Assembly (NCBI GenBank): GCA_017544525.1
Contig: JAFYEA010000027.1
Coordinates: 1 to 64,000 of the forward strand
Origin: Bacilli bacterium
GTDB taxonomy: Bacteria > Bacillota_I > Bacilli_A > RF39 > UBA660
Direction of reading: 5' to 3'
DNA length: 64,000 bases
Shown: in pieces, positions 62,857-64,000 of the stretch
Numbering within the stretch: the stretch's first letter is position 1
How the letters are laid out: each line of letters starts with the position of its first letter
The notes under the pieces: generated by a model
Database searches by the model: none
The model's input: only the letters and a program-made list of their open reading frames with translations
What the model was told of the DNA's origin: nothing
Position numbers and translations under genes: made by a program

Positions 62857-64000
62857 TTATTTATTATCATTTATACTATCAAATATAACTGAATCTTTTA
62901 ACATTGGATAGTATCTTAATATTTCACTTTCTAAGTATTGGGCTTTCTTTAATAAATATGGATTTTGCTTTATATCATTTGTAGTATTCATACATATATT
63001 TTCAAATACTCTTGCCCTATCTTCTAATCCGTTAGTTTGTGAATAATTATCCACGAAATATACATCACCTTTTCCATAATTAATAGTATATTTATAAGGT
63101 TGCTCATATTCATTAAAATCATTTTTATATTTAAATCCTTTAGGATTATATTTATCCCATTTTTTAAATATTTCTTTCCACTTGGCTTCAACAGCATCTT
63201 CCATACTGTGCATTAACTCATGACATAAAGTTCTTTTATAATCAGATGAATTAGCTAAAATAGCATAATTATCATAATATCTAAATGCTTCACCATTTAT
63301 ACCATAAGATAAACTTGATTTTATATCACTAGTTAAATAAATTCTTAATCCTTTATATTCATTATGAATAAACTCTTTAAAAAAATCTTTTCCAAATAAT
63401 TCTAAAACTTCTTCAGTATAATCTAATGAATCATTAATAAGATCATATTCCCTTTCACCTTTGGTTGATTCTTTAAACACTTTAAACTTTAAATCTGCAT
63501 CTTTTCTAATCATCACTTCAACATTATAATCATTTTTTATTTTTTCTATTCTATCAGTTATTCTCTTGTTTAATTCATTATCTAATTCTTCAATAGTTAT
63601 TTCATTTAATGATATTTCATCTAATTTTACAATATACAATTTTTTATCTGCTATTAAATATAATAAATTATTGTTTAAATAGACATCTTCAACCATCTCA
63701 TTTATTCTATAATCAAATAAACTTACTTTTCCTGTTTCTAAATTATATATTCTTAAATAATCATCAACAAAATAATATAGTTTATTCTCACTTAATTGAC
63801 TTGTAATCAAATAAGGATTTTTAGTGAAATTATCATACTCTTTTATTTCATTACCATTTACATCCACAATATGTATTTTATTTTCATCATAATAATATAA
63901 TCCACTATCATATCTTTTTATTCCATTATATTTATAATCTTCACATTTGTTTTTAGAAATATTATATAAGCATCCATCTGCTTCATAATTGGCAAAAAAC
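62857..64000 (-). CDS. Zincin-type metalloprotease-like protein, 5' end outside window
   Basis: Only the last 380 or so codons are visible. The frame is open to the window edge, through FFANYEADGCLYNISKNKCE, so the GTG at 63867 is not the start. The N-terminal visible part has beta-propeller-like strands (NLETGKVSLFDYR, NNLLYLIADKKLYIVKLDEI). A C-terminal domain contains the zinc motif in RTLCHELMHSMED and, about 75 residues later, GLEDRARVFENICMN, which can supply the third ligand. It resembles secreted or lethal-factor-type zincins only by outline. The N-terminus, and thus any export signal, is unseen. Confidence 0.82.
   Translation of the reverse strand, partial: FFANYEADGCLYNISKNKCEDYKYNGIKRYDSGLYYYDENKIHIVDVNGNEIKEYDNFTKNPYLITSQLSENKLYYFVDDYLRIYNLETGKVSLFDYRINEMVEDVYLNNNLLYLIADKKLYIVKLDEISLNEITIEELDNELNKRITDRIEKIKNDYNVEVMIRKDADLKFKVFKESTKGEREYDLINDSLDYTEEVLELFGKDFFKEFIHNEYKGLRIYLTSDIKSSLSYGINGEAFRYYDNYAILANSSDYKRTLCHELMHSMEDAVEAKWKEIFKKWDKYNPKGFKYKNDFNEYEQPYKYTINYGKGDVYFVDNYSQTNGLEDRARVFENICMNTTNDIKQNPYLLKKAQYLESEILRYYPMLKDSVIFDSINDNK

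Overview
The window is one continuous low-GC (roughly 30% by eye) bacterial chromosome segment. All genes I can support lie on the minus strand, so position 64000 is the upstream end and position 1 the downstream end. Gene families and gene order point to a Bacillota (Firmicutes-type) bacterium: an hrcA-grpE-dnaK heat-shock operon under CIRCE; a yqfC-yqfD-...-ybeY-dgkA-cdd-era-yqzL-recO cluster; rlmN-prpC-prkC-rsgA-rpe; gatCAB; T-box leaders; and a class B sortase. TGA is used as stop. Uncultured gut lineages near Bacilli/RF39 or low-GC Clostridia would fit, but I cannot place it more precisely.

Region by region, in the direction of transcription (high to low coordinates): 64000-57100 is mostly surface and stress biology: a partial zincin, a PNPOx-like protein, an NPQTA-anchored thioester-type surface protein with its class B sortase, a LysM protein, several small unknowns, a lipoprotein and an MgtC-like membrane protein. 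56400-49700 holds an HD protein, a dipeptidase and a four-gene secretion module: a TasA/camelysin-like protein, a SipW-type signal peptidase with an extra multi-pass domain, a DUF5305-like protein, and a 780-residue exported protein carrying a Hint (intein-like) self-processing domain. 49700-43400 includes a membrane thioredoxin-fold protein, ligA, and hisS behind what looks like a true ribosome-mediated attenuator with a His-rich leader peptide. 43400-33100 contains an Asn T-box operon (asnS-aspS-gatC-gatA-gatB), a zeta-like kinase with a small basic partner, and an Ala T-box with a short alaS. 33100-23600 is rlmN-prpC-prkC-rsgA, a large inserted metalloprotease-like gene, and rpe.

23600-21170 is a compact bacteriocin-type operon: a C39-peptidase ABC transporter followed by two tiny overlapping genes encoding peptides with textbook double-glycine leaders. 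Each mature part has a GxxxG motif and one cysteine near its C-terminus. 20900-11400 carries a Nudix hydrolase, a heterodimeric ABC exporter, an Hpt-REC protein and a hybrid kinase that can form a phosphorelay, with a second Nudix gene and an acyl-adenylating enzyme between them, plus two copies of a structured intergenic repeat. 11400-1 is the sporulation-type yqfCD pair, the era/recO cluster, an FN3-rich secreted protein, a GNAT enzyme and the heat-shock operon, cut off inside dnaK.

The most interesting candidates are the two-peptide bacteriocin locus, the SipW/Hint module and the His leader attenuator. No rRNA, tRNA, CRISPR array, insertion sequence or prophage was recognised.
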